A stretch of 45,668 bases of DNA from Pseudomonadota bacterium (GCA_023422775.1 JAFAGM010000129.1:1-45668); one strand, 5' to 3'; numbered from the stretch's first letter, positions 8,414 through 17,894 are shown. Program-made: numbers and translations. The notes: generated from the sequence alone by a model not told the origin.

Positions 8414-8428
8414 GTTCCTTTTTTGTTC
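8414..8428 (+). promoter_or_regulatory. LexA (SOS) box, distal, inverted relative to the first
   Basis: On the plus strand the site reads GTTCCTTTTTTGTTC, again GTTC-N7-GTTC without mismatch. Three bases separate it from the proximal box, which points the other way, so together they form a large imperfect palindrome centred on GGAACAATGTTCC. A TTGACT hexamer on the minus strand (8433-8438) lies directly upstream and could be the -35 element of the repressed promoter. Confidence 0.72.
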
Positions 8429-8500
8429 TCAGAGTCAAGCGTCACTCAATGCTCGGGGCCTGCGGATTCTCCCTGATAGTTAATCGGCACCCAAATGAAA

Positions 8501-8526
8501 GAAGCCCCGGGCACGCCCGGGGCTTC
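8501..8526 (-). terminator. Rho-independent terminator of the outer-membrane protein gene
   Basis: GAAGCCCCGGGC and GCCCGGGGCTTC make a perfect 12-bp stem with a two-base spacer. On the minus strand it follows the barrel-protein stop codon by about 30 bases and is followed by TTTCATTT. It separates this gene from the SOS-boxed gene beyond. Confidence 0.85.
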
Positions 8527-8556
8527 GATATTGGATCGTCGCAGGTTGCGCGAAAA

Positions 8557-9309
8557 TCAGTAACGCGCCACCGCCGGGCCGCCGAACTTGTAGTTCAGGC
8601 GGGCCGTGACGAGATCGACGTCCTGGCTGATGCGCTCGTTGGCGAAGAAGCCGCCAGCCGGCTGGGTGAAGGTGTAGGTACGGTCCTGCATGAACAGGTG
8701 ATTGTACTCGACGCCGATCGACCAGTTCGGAGCGAAGGCGTATTCGAGGCCGACGCCGACCGTACCGCCCCAGCGGGTGTCGTCACCGGTGACGCCGGCG
8801 AGCGCGTTGGTGCCGGCAACGAACGAACGGTATTCGTTCGAGGTCACAGCCGCACCGCCCTTGACGTAGAACAGCACGTTGTTGGCGGCGTAACCGATCT
8901 GGCCGGTGAACAGGCCGAATGCATCGACACGCGATTCGTTGCGCAGTGCCGGGGCGGTTACGAGGCTGACGTTGCTGCCCTTGAAGTCGGCCCAGTTGCC
9001 CTGAGCTTCAAGGCCGAACACCCAGGTACCGGCCTGCCAGCGGTAGCCGAGCTGACCACCGATCGTGCCGCCCGACGCGTCATGGCAACCGTCGTTGATC
9101 GAGCCGCCGACGCCCGGCAGGAAATCCCAGCAATTGCGGCTCGAACCCCAACCGCCGTTGGCGCCGATGTAGAAACCGCTCCAGTCATACACGGCGGCGA
9201 CCATCGGCGGCGCCTTGGTGTAAGGACGTGCAGCGAGATCGGCAGCCACTGCCGGCGCAGCCGCGCCGAGCGCGATCAGGCTGGCGGTAACAAGCAATAC
9301 CTTCTTCAT
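8557..9309 (-). CDS. Outer-membrane beta-barrel protein, Omp31-like
   Basis: The 250-residue protein starts MKKVLLVTASLIAL with a clear signal peptide cleaved near AVAADL. It continues with DWSGFYIGANGGWG, the hallmark of the small eight-stranded Omp31/Hbp-type porin family of Rhizobiales. Alternating hydrophobic strands follow, and the chain ends in KFGGPAVARY with a terminal aromatic residue as expected for BAM-assembled barrels. The start at 9309 is chosen because an in-frame codon at 9345 would put 12 extra polar residues before the signal peptide. Such proteins are abundant surface antigens or narrow pores; the ligand is unknown. A strong terminator follows, so it is probably monocistronic. 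Confidence 0.92.
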   Translation of the reverse strand: MKKVLLVTASLIALGAAAPAVAADLAARPYTKAPPMVAAVYDWSGFYIGANGGWGSSRNCWDFLPGVGGSINDGCHDASGGTIGGQLGYRWQAGTWVFGLEAQGNWADFKGSNVSLVTAPALRNESRVDAFGLFTGQIGYAANNVLFYVKGGAAVTSNEYRSFVAGTNALAGVTGDDTRWGGTVGVGLEYAFAPNWSIGVEYNHLFMQDRTYTFTQPAGGFFANERISQDVDLVTARLNYKFGGPAVARY

Positions 9310-9609
9310 ACTTTTTATTCCCGTTCCAGTTGGTACAGCCCCCAAGGCCGTGTCAGGCTAATAGCACTGTTCGCTCAAATTACTGTCACCTCGCAGCCAC
9401 AGCGCTTGCGAAACGTGCCCGATGCAAGTGTAAGTAAATATTACGTGACCGGCGTACAGCGAAACTTTCTACCGGCCACTGTCGGAAAGACCTGATATTC
9501 AGCTTTTGTACCACCTCGGAGGCCGGAATCGGTTGACGCAACCACCGAGGTTGCCGATTGAAATGTGAGATGGAACGGCGCAGCAGCGGCGTCCCCGAGG
9601 AGAATCGAA
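9310..9609. other. Divergent promoter region between Omp31-like and DUF3551 genes
   Basis: It separates two outward-facing genes for secreted proteins and must hold both promoters. An A/T-richer patch around 9425-9450 is the likeliest promoter zone. No protein, RNA gene or clear operator is recognised. Confidence 0.45.
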
Positions 9610-9903
9610 ATGCATAGAGCGATTCTGGCGGCTCTGAGCGCGAGCGGATTGATGGCCCTGGCCGCAACGCCTGCCGAAGCCGTCGGCACCCGATATCCAT
9701 TCTGCATTCAGGGCAACGAGTTCCCGGGGCTCAGCAACTGCACGTTCACGAGCTACGAGCAGTGCCAGGCAACCGCCTCCGGGCGGCTTCTGAGCTGCAT
9801 CGCCAACCCCTATTTTGTCGGCGAGATCGAACCGCCGGCAGCCGGATATCGTCCGCTGCCCGGCCGCACGCTGCCGCCGGCGCCCGGCTACGGCCGATAC
9901 TGA
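9610..9903 (+). CDS. DUF3551 family small secreted protein
   Basis: The 97-residue protein has a signal peptide (MHRAILAALSASGLMAL, cleaved after PAEA). It carries the family pattern of YPFCIQG, then LSNCTFTSYEQCQATASG, then LSCIANPYF, with four cysteines that can pair in the periplasm. A proline-rich tail (PLPGRTLPPAPGYGRY) follows. The start at 9610 has AGGAGA eight bases upstream, while an in-frame upstream codon at 9565 lacks a ribosome site. DUF3551 proteins occur in many copies in Bradyrhizobium-type genomes and have no established function. The gene is convergent with lolD, only 22 bases apart. Confidence 0.85.
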   Translation: MHRAILAALSASGLMALAATPAEAVGTRYPFCIQGNEFPGLSNCTFTSYEQCQATASGRLLSCIANPYFVGEIEPPAAGYRPLPGRTLPPAPGYGRY

Positions 9904-9925
9904 GCGCGGCTGCAACCGAGCGCCG

Positions 9926-10627
<702 letters not shown>

Positions 10628-10634
10628 CTCGTCC

Positions 10635-11915
10635 TCACTCGTACCGAAGCGCATCGACGGGATCGAGCCGCGCCGCGCGCCAGGACGGATAGAGCGTCGC
10701 CAGGAAAGACAAAGTCAGTGCCATGATGACCACCGCCGTGGTTTCACCGAAGTCGATCTCGGCCGGCAGGCGCGAGAGAAAATACAGTTCCGGCGAAAAC
10801 AGTTCGGTGTTGGTCAGCCACGACAGGAATTGCCGGATCGATTCGATGTTGAGGCAGATCAGCATGCCGACGAAGAAGCCGGTCAGCGTGCCGACGACAC
10901 CGATCGCAGCTCCCGTGATCAGGAAGATACGCATGATCGAACCCTGCGACGCCCCCATGGTACGCAGGATCGCGATGTCCTGGCCCTTGTCCTTTACCAG
11001 CATGATGAGGCCGGAGACGATGTTGAGCGCCGCGACCAGCACGATCATGGTCAGGATCAGGAACATCACGTTGCGCTCGACCTGAAGCGCGTTGAAGAAG
11101 GTCGAGTTGCGCTGACGCCAGTCGACCAGGAATACCGGCCGCCCGGCCGCTTCCGTCACGCTCTTGCGGAAGGCGTCGATCCGGTCGGGGTTGGTCGTGA
11201 ATATCTCGATCGCGGTCACATCATCCTTGCGGTTGAAATAGGCCTGCGCCTCCGGCAGCGGCATGAACACGAAGCTTGCGTCATATTCCGACATGCCGAT
11301 CTCGAACACCGCCGCCACCTTGTAGGGCTTGATGCGCGGCGTCGTTCCCATAGGAGTCACCGCACCCTTGGGCGCGACCAGCGTGATGGTGTCGCCGGCA
11401 TGCAGCGACAATTGATCGGCAAGCCGGCGACCGATGGCAACGCCCTGCCCCTCGTCAAAGCCTTCCAGCGTGCCCTGCTTGATGTTCTTCGCGATCGAGG
11501 TGAGGTTGTTCAGATCGGCGGCGCGCATACCGCGCACAAGAACGCCGGCGGCGTTGAAGGCCGAAGATGCCAGCGCCTGGCCATCCACGACAGGCGCCGC
11601 CAGCCGGATGCCCTGCACCTGGCTCACTCTTTCGGCGACGTCCTTCCAGTCAGTCAACGGCGATTCCAGCGGCTGAATCAACACGTGTCCGTTAAGCCCG
11701 AGAATCTTGTCGAGCAGTTCCTTGCGAAAACCGTTCATGACCGCCATCACGATGATCAGCGTGGCGACGCCGAGCATGATGCCGAGGAACGAAAATCCGG
11801 CGATGACGGAGATGAAGCCTTCCTTGCGACGCGCCCGCAGGTAACGTCCCGACAGCAGCCATTCGAAGGGCGCAAATGGCTTGGTTCGAACTGTCTCGCT
11901 CATGGTTTCATCCAT
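10635..11915 (-). CDS. lolC: Lipoprotein-releasing ABC transporter permease LolC/LolE type
   Basis: The 426-residue membrane protein has the LolC/E layout. A cytoplasmic start (FEWLLSGRYLRARRKEGFISVIAGFSF, in two parts) leads into a first transmembrane helix near residue 40. A large periplasmic MacB-like domain covers about residues 65-270, and three C-terminal helices (about 283-300, 330-360, 388-410) form the FtsX domain. There is only one permease gene, as is common in alphaproteobacteria, so it likely acts as a homodimer with LolD. A second ATG at 11903 (MSETVRTK) is an alternative start. It lies 70 bases after proS on the same strand. Confidence 0.94.
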   Translation of the reverse strand: MDETMSETVRTKPFAPFEWLLSGRYLRARRKEGFISVIAGFSFLGIMLGVATLIIVMAVMNGFRKELLDKILGLNGHVLIQPLESPLTDWKDVAERVSQVQGIRLAAPVVDGQALASSAFNAAGVLVRGMRAADLNNLTSIAKNIKQGTLEGFDEGQGVAIGRRLADQLSLHAGDTITLVAPKGAVTPMGTTPRIKPYKVAAVFEIGMSEYDASFVFMPLPEAQAYFNRKDDVTAIEIFTTNPDRIDAFRKSVTEAAGRPVFLVDWRQRNSTFFNALQVERNVMFLILTMIVLVAALNIVSGLIMLVKDKGQDIAILRTMGASQGSIMRIFLITGAAIGVVGTLTGFFVGMLICLNIESIRQFLSWLTNTELFSPELYFLSRLPAEIDFGETTAVVIMALTLSFLATLYPSWRAARLDPVDALRYE

Positions 11916-11984
11916 CTGCCGATAATCCCATGATTCGGGCCAAATGTGGCCGCAATGGCCAACCTTATCGCAGGATGGATAACC

Positions 11985-13304
11985 TTATCCCGCTATTCGT
12001 GCCACCACTTCCGCCGGACTGAGATTCTCGCGCGAACCATCGCTGCGCCGCTTGATCTCGAGCTTGCCCTCGGCGATTCCCTTTGGACCAACCAGAATCT
12101 GCCAGGGAATGCCGATCAGGTCGGCGGCCGCGAATTTCGCGCCTGCGCGCTGATCGGTATCGTCATAGAGCACATCGACGCCCCTGGCCTGCAGTTCACG
12201 ATAAAGTTTCTCGCATGCCGCATCGGTATCTTCGGAACCCTGCTTCAGGTTCAGAATGACGGCCGTAAATGGCGCCACCGCCTCGGGCCATTTGATGCCG
12301 GCATCGTCATGGCAGGCCTCGATGATGGCGCCGACCAGGCGCGACACACCGACGCCGTAGGAACCGCCATGGATCGGCACGTCGACGCCATCGGGGCCGG
12401 CAACCAGCGCCTTCATCGCATCGGAATATTTGGTGCCGAAATAGAATATCTGCCCGACCTCGATGCCGCGCGTGTTCAGCTTCCTTTCAGCGGGCACCTC
12501 GCGCTCGAAACGCGCGGCGTCATGCACGTCTTCAGTCGCCGCGTAGACCGAGGTCCATTGCTTGATGATCGGGGTGAGATCGCCATCATAATCGACGTCG
12601 TCGCCGGGGATCGGCAGATTGAGCACGTCGCTGTCGCAAAAAACGCCGGACTCGCCGGTTTCCGCAAGCACGATGAATTCGTGGCTGAGATCGCCGCCGA
12701 TCGGACCGGTCTCGGCGCGCATCGGGATCGCCTTCAACCCCATGCGTGCGAAGGTGCGCAAGTACGCCACGAACATCCGGTTATAGGAGCGCCGCGCGGC
12801 CGCCTCGTCGATGTCGAAGGAGTAGGCGTCCTTCATCAGGAATTCGCGGCCACGCATCACGCCGAAGCGCGGACGCTGCTCGTCGCGGAACTTCCACTGG
12901 ATGTGGTACAAATTGAGCGGCAGGCTCCGGTACGATTTGACGTAGGCGCGGAAAATCTCGGTGATCATTTCCTCGTTGGTCGGCCCGTACAGCAATTCGC
13001 GCTTATGGCGATCGCTGATGCGCAGCATCTCCGGACCGTAGGCGTCGTAACGGCCGCTTTCGCGCCAGAGGTCGGCAAGTTGCAGCGTCGGCATCAAAAG
13101 TTCCAGCGCGCCGGCGCGGTCCTGTTCCTCGCGGACGATCTGCTCGATCTTCTTCAGGACCCGGAATCCCAGCGGCAGCCATGCGTAGATGCCGGCCGCT
13201 TCCTGCCGCATCATGCCCGCGCGCAGCATCAGCCGATGCGAGACGATCTCCGCCTCTTTCGGATTCTCTTTCAGGATGGGTAGAAAAAACCGCGACAACC
13301 GCAT
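11985..13304 (-). CDS. proS: Prolyl-tRNA synthetase, short form without editing insertion
   Basis: The 439-residue enzyme attaches proline to tRNAPro in the cytoplasm. Class II motifs are present: motif 1 region LPLGFRVLKKIEQIVREE, the TNEEMITEIF segment, motif 2 FRDEQRPRFGVMRGREF and motif 3 GGSYGVGVSRLVGAI. An anticodon-binding domain (VAPFTAVILNL onward) closes the chain. The large editing (INS) domain found in E. coli ProS between motifs 2 and 3 is missing, which explains the length (about 440 instead of about 570). Alphaproteobacteria typically have this form and rely on separate YbaK-family editors; one candidate lies at 2458. No strong Shine-Dalgarno is visible, but MRLSRFFLPILK is the usual N-terminus. 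Confidence 0.97.
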   Translation of the reverse strand: MRLSRFFLPILKENPKEAEIVSHRLMLRAGMMRQEAAGIYAWLPLGFRVLKKIEQIVREEQDRAGALELLMPTLQLADLWRESGRYDAYGPEMLRISDRHKRELLYGPTNEEMITEIFRAYVKSYRSLPLNLYHIQWKFRDEQRPRFGVMRGREFLMKDAYSFDIDEAAARRSYNRMFVAYLRTFARMGLKAIPMRAETGPIGGDLSHEFIVLAETGESGVFCDSDVLNLPIPGDDVDYDGDLTPIIKQWTSVYAATEDVHDAARFEREVPAERKLNTRGIEVGQIFYFGTKYSDAMKALVAGPDGVDVPIHGGSYGVGVSRLVGAIIEACHDDAGIKWPEAVAPFTAVILNLKQGSEDTDAACEKLYRELQARGVDVLYDDTDQRAGAKFAAADLIGIPWQILVGPKGIAEGKLEIKRRSDGSRENLSPAEVVARIAG

Positions 13305-13459
13305 GGATCAACTCGGGGAATCGGTGAGACACCAGAAGGGGTGCAGTGAAACCGGATCGGGTGGAAAAATACAAGGCCGGGAGACGCGAAAAAGCCGCCG
13401 GAAACCCGGTTTTCGGGCGATTTCACGCGAGTTTCACAGGATGCGGCATGTTCCGCTTG

Positions 13460-14464
13460 TCAAATCGACAGGCAGATCTTTCCGAAATGCCGTTGCGAGA
13501 TTTGATGTTTGAACGCCGGCACGATCTCGTCCAGTGGGAATGTCGTATCGATGACCGGCACGATTCCGTTGGCGTCTATCGCGGCGATCATCTCCTGCTG
13601 CTCCTGGCGCGAGCCGACGGTGATGCCCTTGATCGCCACGTTCTTGGACATCGCCAGCGCCGTCGGGATTTCTCCGGCAACCCCGGTCAAAACGCCGATC
13701 AGGGAAATGTGACCGCCGATCCGGCAGGCATGGATCGACTGCGCCAGCGTGCCCGGCCCGCCGATCTCGACGACAGCGTCGACGCCCCGCCCGCCGGCCA
13801 GAGCCGCCGCGGATCGCCCCCATTTCGGGTCACTCCTGTAGTTTATCAGGTGATCGGCGCCGAGCGCCTTCAGGCGCGCCAGCTTTTCATCCGACGACGA
13901 GGTGGCGATGACGGTCGCACCTGCGGCCTTGGCGAACTGCACGGCAAAGATCGACACGCCACCCGTTCCCTGGGTCAGCACAACGTCTCCCGGCTTGATC
14001 CGCGCCTCGACCATCAGCGCGCGCCACGCCGTGAGCGCGGCGCAAGGCAGCGTCGCCGCCTGGGCAAAGCTCCACCCTTTGGGCATTCGGGTGAAAGTCT
14101 CCGCGGGCATCGCGACATATTCCGCAGCAAATCCATCCGCACCGTCACCCGGTACACCCATCAGCCGCTCCCGCGTTGGGCCGCCTGAAATCCAGTTCGG
14201 GAAGAAAGTGGAGAGCACCTCGTCTCCCTTGCTGAAGGTGCCGACGCCCTCCCCGACGGCGACAACTTCGCCGGCGCCATCGGACATCGGAATGCGTCCG
14301 TCGTCGGTCCTGATCCGTCCGGAGACGACGGCGAGGTCGTGAAAATTCAACGAACTGGCAAACACCCTCACCAGGATTTGCCCGGGGCGCGCGACCGGAT
14401 CAGCACGAGTTTCGATGACGAGCTTGTCGAGTCCTCCCGGGGCTTTGACGGCGGCGACCTTCAT
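13460..14464 (-). CDS. Zinc-independent MDR-family NAD(P)-dependent oxidoreductase
   Basis: The 334-residue protein has the GroES-like start (residues 1-120) and a Rossmann domain with TQGTGGVSIFAVQFAKAAGA near 165-185. Catalytic-zinc ligands (GHE region) and the four structural-zinc cysteines are absent, so it belongs with quinone-oxidoreductase-like members, not true alcohol dehydrogenases, despite the common database label. AGGAGAT precedes the ATG. The substrate is unknown. Upstream lies a divergent small gene; downstream, after 155 bases, comes proS on the same strand, with no evidence that the two are coupled. Confidence 0.88.
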   Translation of the reverse strand: MKVAAVKAPGGLDKLVIETRADPVARPGQILVRVFASSLNFHDLAVVSGRIRTDDGRIPMSDGAGEVVAVGEGVGTFSKGDEVLSTFFPNWISGGPTRERLMGVPGDGADGFAAEYVAMPAETFTRMPKGWSFAQAATLPCAALTAWRALMVEARIKPGDVVLTQGTGGVSIFAVQFAKAAGATVIATSSSDEKLARLKALGADHLINYRSDPKWGRSAAALAGGRGVDAVVEIGGPGTLAQSIHACRIGGHISLIGVLTGVAGEIPTALAMSKNVAIKGITVGSRQEQQEMIAAIDANGIVPVIDTTFPLDEIVPAFKHQISQRHFGKICLSI

Positions 14465-14663
14465 GGATCTCCTTCTCGCATCCTGACGCGCGTGTCTAGC
14501 GCATGCATTATGGATTCAAGACTGGTACGGGCCAAGTCTGCCCGGCGGGGCCGCGCCGCCGGAGCAGTAAACCATATCTTAACCAAAGCAAGTTCATCTG
14601 CACCTGGGCAGTTGGGGCATGAGCTGGCTTGTTCGGGCCGGCCGTAGCGTAGGTGTAGGCAAG

Positions 14664-14876
14664 ATGGCCCTGGACCCGGAAGAACTCGTTACCTTAAGTG
14701 GTCACGGCACCATGAAATTGTGCTCGGCAGTAACAAGGGCGATGCTGCTGCTGCCAAAGGAGCGCAAGCGGGCGAAAATCGTCCGCGAAGGCGAACCGGC
14801 GATCCTGAATTTCCAGCAGATCAAGGAACTGTCCGCACAATGGCAGCAAGGGCTCGAGCCAATGGGCTTGCCCTGA
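14664..14876 (+). CDS. Small protein of unknown function
   Basis: A 70-residue protein starting MALDPEELVTLSGHGTMKL with a basic middle (LLPKERKRAKIVREGEP) and a helical end (LNFQQIKELSAQWQ). There is no signal peptide or transmembrane span. An AGG lies just before the ATG at 14664; an in-frame ATG at 14619 would add 15 residues and cannot be excluded. I do not recognise a domain. The charge pattern is compatible with a nucleic-acid or protein-binding adaptor, but that is only a guess. It is divergent from the MDR gene and convergent with the cyclase gene, so it is transcribed alone. Confidence 0.6.
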   Translation: MALDPEELVTLSGHGTMKLCSAVTRAMLLLPKERKRAKIVREGEPAILNFQQIKELSAQWQQGLEPMGLP

Positions 14877-14906
14877 CTCTCCTGGCCAGGCGCGGCGACA
14901 TCGAGC

Positions 14907-16724
14907 TCAGCCGGCTTCCGTTTCCTCAAGCTCCAACGTCGCCCTGCCGCACCCGGAGGCGGCGGGTCGCACCTGCCCGGGAACGAAGGGATGCCCGAGA
15001 TGCCGGGTTGTCGCGTACTTGCGGACCACGGCAAAAACCTCGAGATCGCGGTCGTAGCCCTTGATCGGCTGCGCGCCGATCGAGGCCAGCGCGATGCTGT
15101 CCCGGACGTGCTCGGTGACAACCGGATCCACCAGTATCTGTCCGTCGTCGGCCAGGCTGCAAAGCCGTGACGCCAGGTTGATGACGTTGCCGATCGCCGT
15201 GTAGTCGAGGCGTCCCTGATAACCGAGCGTGCCGACGGTTGCCGGACCCATAGCGATGCCGACGCCGAAACCGAGCGCACAGCCGTCGGCAACCCACGTG
15301 CTGGCCAGCGATTGCACCGCAGCCTGCATGTCGATTGCAAGCCGGATGCCGCGATGCGCCGGCTGGTCGCATGCGACCGGCGCATTCATGAGGACCATCA
15401 CGCCGTCACCATCGAAACGGATCAAGGTTCCTTCATGGCAGGCCGTGACGGCGCCGATCGCCTCGTAGTAATCCCGCAGCACGGCCATGATGGCATCCGG
15501 CTCGGCACGCGCCGTAAAGGCCGTGAAGCCGCGCAGGTCGCCGAAGATCGCGACCACTTCCCGCCGCTGACCGTCCAGCAGCCGCGGATCGGAATGCTCC
15601 ACCAGTTCGGCCACCTGTGGCGCCAGGAACTGTTTCAGGCGATTGATGCGCTCGGACTTGTGCTGCGAAGCCGCCAGTTCTTCCGCCATCTGGTTGAAGC
15701 GGATTGCCAGCTGCTCCAGTTCGTCGCGGCTCTCGATCGTGATGCGATGGTCGAGTTGTCCCAAGCCGATACGTTCCACGCCGGCCTCGAGCTGCCTGAT
15801 CGGTCCCCACATCCGGCATGCGCGCCAGTAGGCAAGACCGGACGCGAAGACAATGCCGATGGCGATCAGCAGCAGCGAGCGCCACAGCGCGGCGCGGATG
15901 GATTCGAATGCCTCCTCAACCGGCTGCTCCGCGATGACGGTCCAGCCAAGATTGGCGGCGCGCACCGATAGCGCCACGACAGGCTTGCCGTCCTCGCCGG
16001 TCGTGGAGACCGCCGATCCATCGGCAGCGTTGACGATGGACTTGAGCCGGCTGAAGTCCGCCGCCCCGGCGCCGCTACGCAGCACCAGGCTGATGTCCGG
16101 GTGCGCGACCAGACGGCCGGAATCGTCGACGACGAGGGCGTGGCCGGTGTCGCCGATCTTGATTCTGGCGATGATGTCCCAGATCAGCTTCAGATTGATG
16201 TCCGCAACGACAATGCCGGCGGCCGCTCGGTTTCCGGCCACCGCGATCCGCATGTAAGGCTCGGAATCGTGCTGATAGTGCACCGGCCCGTACCAGACCC
16301 GGTTGGCGCGCGCGCCGACGACCGCGGGATCTGCCGACAAATCCGCGCCCTGCTCGGTCCTGTTCATGCTCACGCGCGACACGAAAACGCGCTCGGTACC
16401 GTTGGGATCGACCAGCGAGAGCGAAACGATCGCCGGCACCTGCTGCAGCAGGCGCAAGCCGTCGATCCTGTGCCGGTCGTCCTCGCCCTGCTTCCAGGGA
16501 AACTGCACCACCCAGCCGAGCTGGTCGCGGATGCCGTCGGTGAAAGCCTGGATTCGGTCCGCTGCCGAGCGGGCCTCGACCTGAAGCCGTTCGTTGAGGT
16601 CGAGACGGTTGTCGCGAAAGGAGAACCAGGCCTCGATTGCAGAGCCAAGCGACAGCGGCGCCACCACTGCGACGAACAGCGTGACGAAATACTTCATGAA
16701 CAGGGAGCGGCGCGGTCGGGTCAC
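14907..16724 (-). CDS. Membrane receptor adenylate cyclase (dCache-HAMP-class III cyclase)
   Basis: At 605 residues it has a transmembrane helix at 11-30, then a periplasmic double-Cache-like sensor (about 35-275) and a second helix (283-300). A HAMP segment (302-355) leads into a class III cyclase domain (388-570). Metal aspartates are Asp396 (FGDLRGF) and Asp440 (FDGDGV). GRLDYTAIGNVINLASR holds the substrate-contact aspartate (507), Asn513 and transition-state Arg520, so the enzyme should be active. The first codon is GTG at 16724; ATG at 16697 is a shorter option. The gene follows an ABC_sub_bind periplasmic-binding-protein gene by 43 bases on the same strand, which suggests the binding protein presents a ligand to the sensor. 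Confidence 0.9.
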   Translation of the reverse strand: MTRPRRSLFMKYFVTLFVAVVAPLSLGSAIEAWFSFRDNRLDLNERLQVEARSAADRIQAFTDGIRDQLGWVVQFPWKQGEDDRHRIDGLRLLQQVPAIVSLSLVDPNGTERVFVSRVSMNRTEQGADLSADPAVVGARANRVWYGPVHYQHDSEPYMRIAVAGNRAAAGIVVADINLKLIWDIIARIKIGDTGHALVVDDSGRLVAHPDISLVLRSGAGAADFSRLKSIVNAADGSAVSTTGEDGKPVVALSVRAANLGWTVIAEQPVEEAFESIRAALWRSLLLIAIGIVFASGLAYWRACRMWGPIRQLEAGVERIGLGQLDHRITIESRDELEQLAIRFNQMAEELAASQHKSERINRLKQFLAPQVAELVEHSDPRLLDGQRREVVAIFGDLRGFTAFTARAEPDAIMAVLRDYYEAIGAVTACHEGTLIRFDGDGVMVLMNAPVACDQPAHRGIRLAIDMQAAVQSLASTWVADGCALGFGVGIAMGPATVGTLGYQGRLDYTAIGNVINLASRLCSLADDGQILVDPVVTEHVRDSIALASIGAQPIKGYDRDLEVFAVVRKYATTRHLGHPFVPGQVRPAASGCGRATLELEETEAG

Positions 16725-16767
16725 GGCAGCGATGTCCGATAGCAGTGGTTCCGAACCAGGATCAGGC

Positions 16768-17739
16768 TCATTCGATCACCCGATTGGCGCGAAACAGGAT
16801 GGAGGATTTGTCGAGGTCGAGGCCGAGCTGCTCAGCGGTTCGGAGGTTCACGATCAGTTCGAATCTCGTGGGCTGAAACACCGGGAGATCGGCGGGTTTT
16901 TCGCCGCGCAGGATCCGGTCGGCGTAGGTCGCAAGCCAGAAATAGGTTGCCCGCTGGTTGGCGCCATAGCTCAGCAGTCCGCCGGCGTCGCAGTATTCGC
17001 TCCAGCCGAACATCGACGGCAGCCGGTGCGCGATGGCGAAGTCGGCGATTTTCTTCCGATGCACCATCGTCAGCACGTCGGGAAATACGAGCAGTGCATC
17101 CGCATGTGCGTCTCCCACCAGGGTGAGTGCGCCGTCCAGTTCGTTGCCACCGGCGAACGGAACATACAGCGGCGCGAGACCGAGCTTCCCGGCGGCTTCC
17201 CTGGTCGCACGCCACTCCGATTGCTCGCCCGGATGATTGGCGTTCGATAGAACCGCTAGCTTGCGCAAATTCGGAAAAGCTTCCTTGAGCAGCTCAACCC
17301 GCTTGCCCGCCAGTTCGAGCGACAGGAAGGTCGAGCCGGTGAAGTTACCGCCGGGCTGCCCGAGACTCTTGACGAGGCCCAGTTCCACGGGATCGCCGCT
17401 CAGCGCGAACAGCACCGGCACTTCCGCCACCGCCGTCATGGCGCGCGTCGCCGGCCCGCTCGACACGGCCAGGTCGACGTTGCCGCGCCTGAGTTCGTTC
17501 GCCACCTCGCGCAGCGCCTGCGGATTGCCGATCGCATAGTGCAATTCGAGAACGACGTTCCTGCCCTCGACATATCCCCGCGCACGCAGTCCCTCGCGGA
17601 ACCCATCCAGGAACGGATCGGGCTGGGACTGGGTCGAGAGCCAGTAAATGCGATAGACCCGCGCCGAATCCTGCGCGAAAGCGGCGGCCGGGCAGACCGT
17701 CGCGGCGCCAGCAAATGAAATGAAATCTCGCCGGTTCAT
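16768..17739 (-). CDS. ABC_sub_bind family periplasmic binding protein (no transporter genes nearby)
   Basis: The 323-residue protein begins MNRRDFISFAGAATV, a Tat-like signal peptide, followed by two-lobed binding-protein sequence typical of the ABC_sub_bind family: YVEGRNVVLELHYA, VAEVPVLFALSGDPVELGLV, LPSMFGWSEYCDAGGLLSYG. No permease or ATPase accompanies it. Instead the next gene in the probable operon is a membrane adenylate cyclase with a periplasmic sensor domain. GAGGCAG lies upstream of the ATG. Many family members in Bradyrhizobium-type genomes are orphans. The ligand is unknown (some relatives bind aromatic or amino-acid-like compounds). Confidence 0.87.
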   Translation of the reverse strand: MNRRDFISFAGAATVCPAAAFAQDSARVYRIYWLSTQSQPDPFLDGFREGLRARGYVEGRNVVLELHYAIGNPQALREVANELRRGNVDLAVSSGPATRAMTAVAEVPVLFALSGDPVELGLVKSLGQPGGNFTGSTFLSLELAGKRVELLKEAFPNLRKLAVLSNANHPGEQSEWRATREAAGKLGLAPLYVPFAGGNELDGALTLVGDAHADALLVFPDVLTMVHRKKIADFAIAHRLPSMFGWSEYCDAGGLLSYGANQRATYFWLATYADRILRGEKPADLPVFQPTRFELIVNLRTAEQLGLDLDKSSILFRANRVIE

Positions 17740-17894
17740 GCGGCGGAATCTGCCTCAGGCCGGGTTTTCCGGCTTGAAGCGCGTATTCAGAGAACCTCCA
17801 GATACTCTTGATTTTCCTGTCTGGCTGCCGGTGCAAGCCGCGACAGGTCACGGGGGATGACCGATCGGCGAGGTCGATCCGGTTTCCACGACGA

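Noticed and set aside
13460..14464. Calling the MDR protein a zinc alcohol dehydrogenase
   Set aside because: Neither catalytic nor structural zinc ligands are present.
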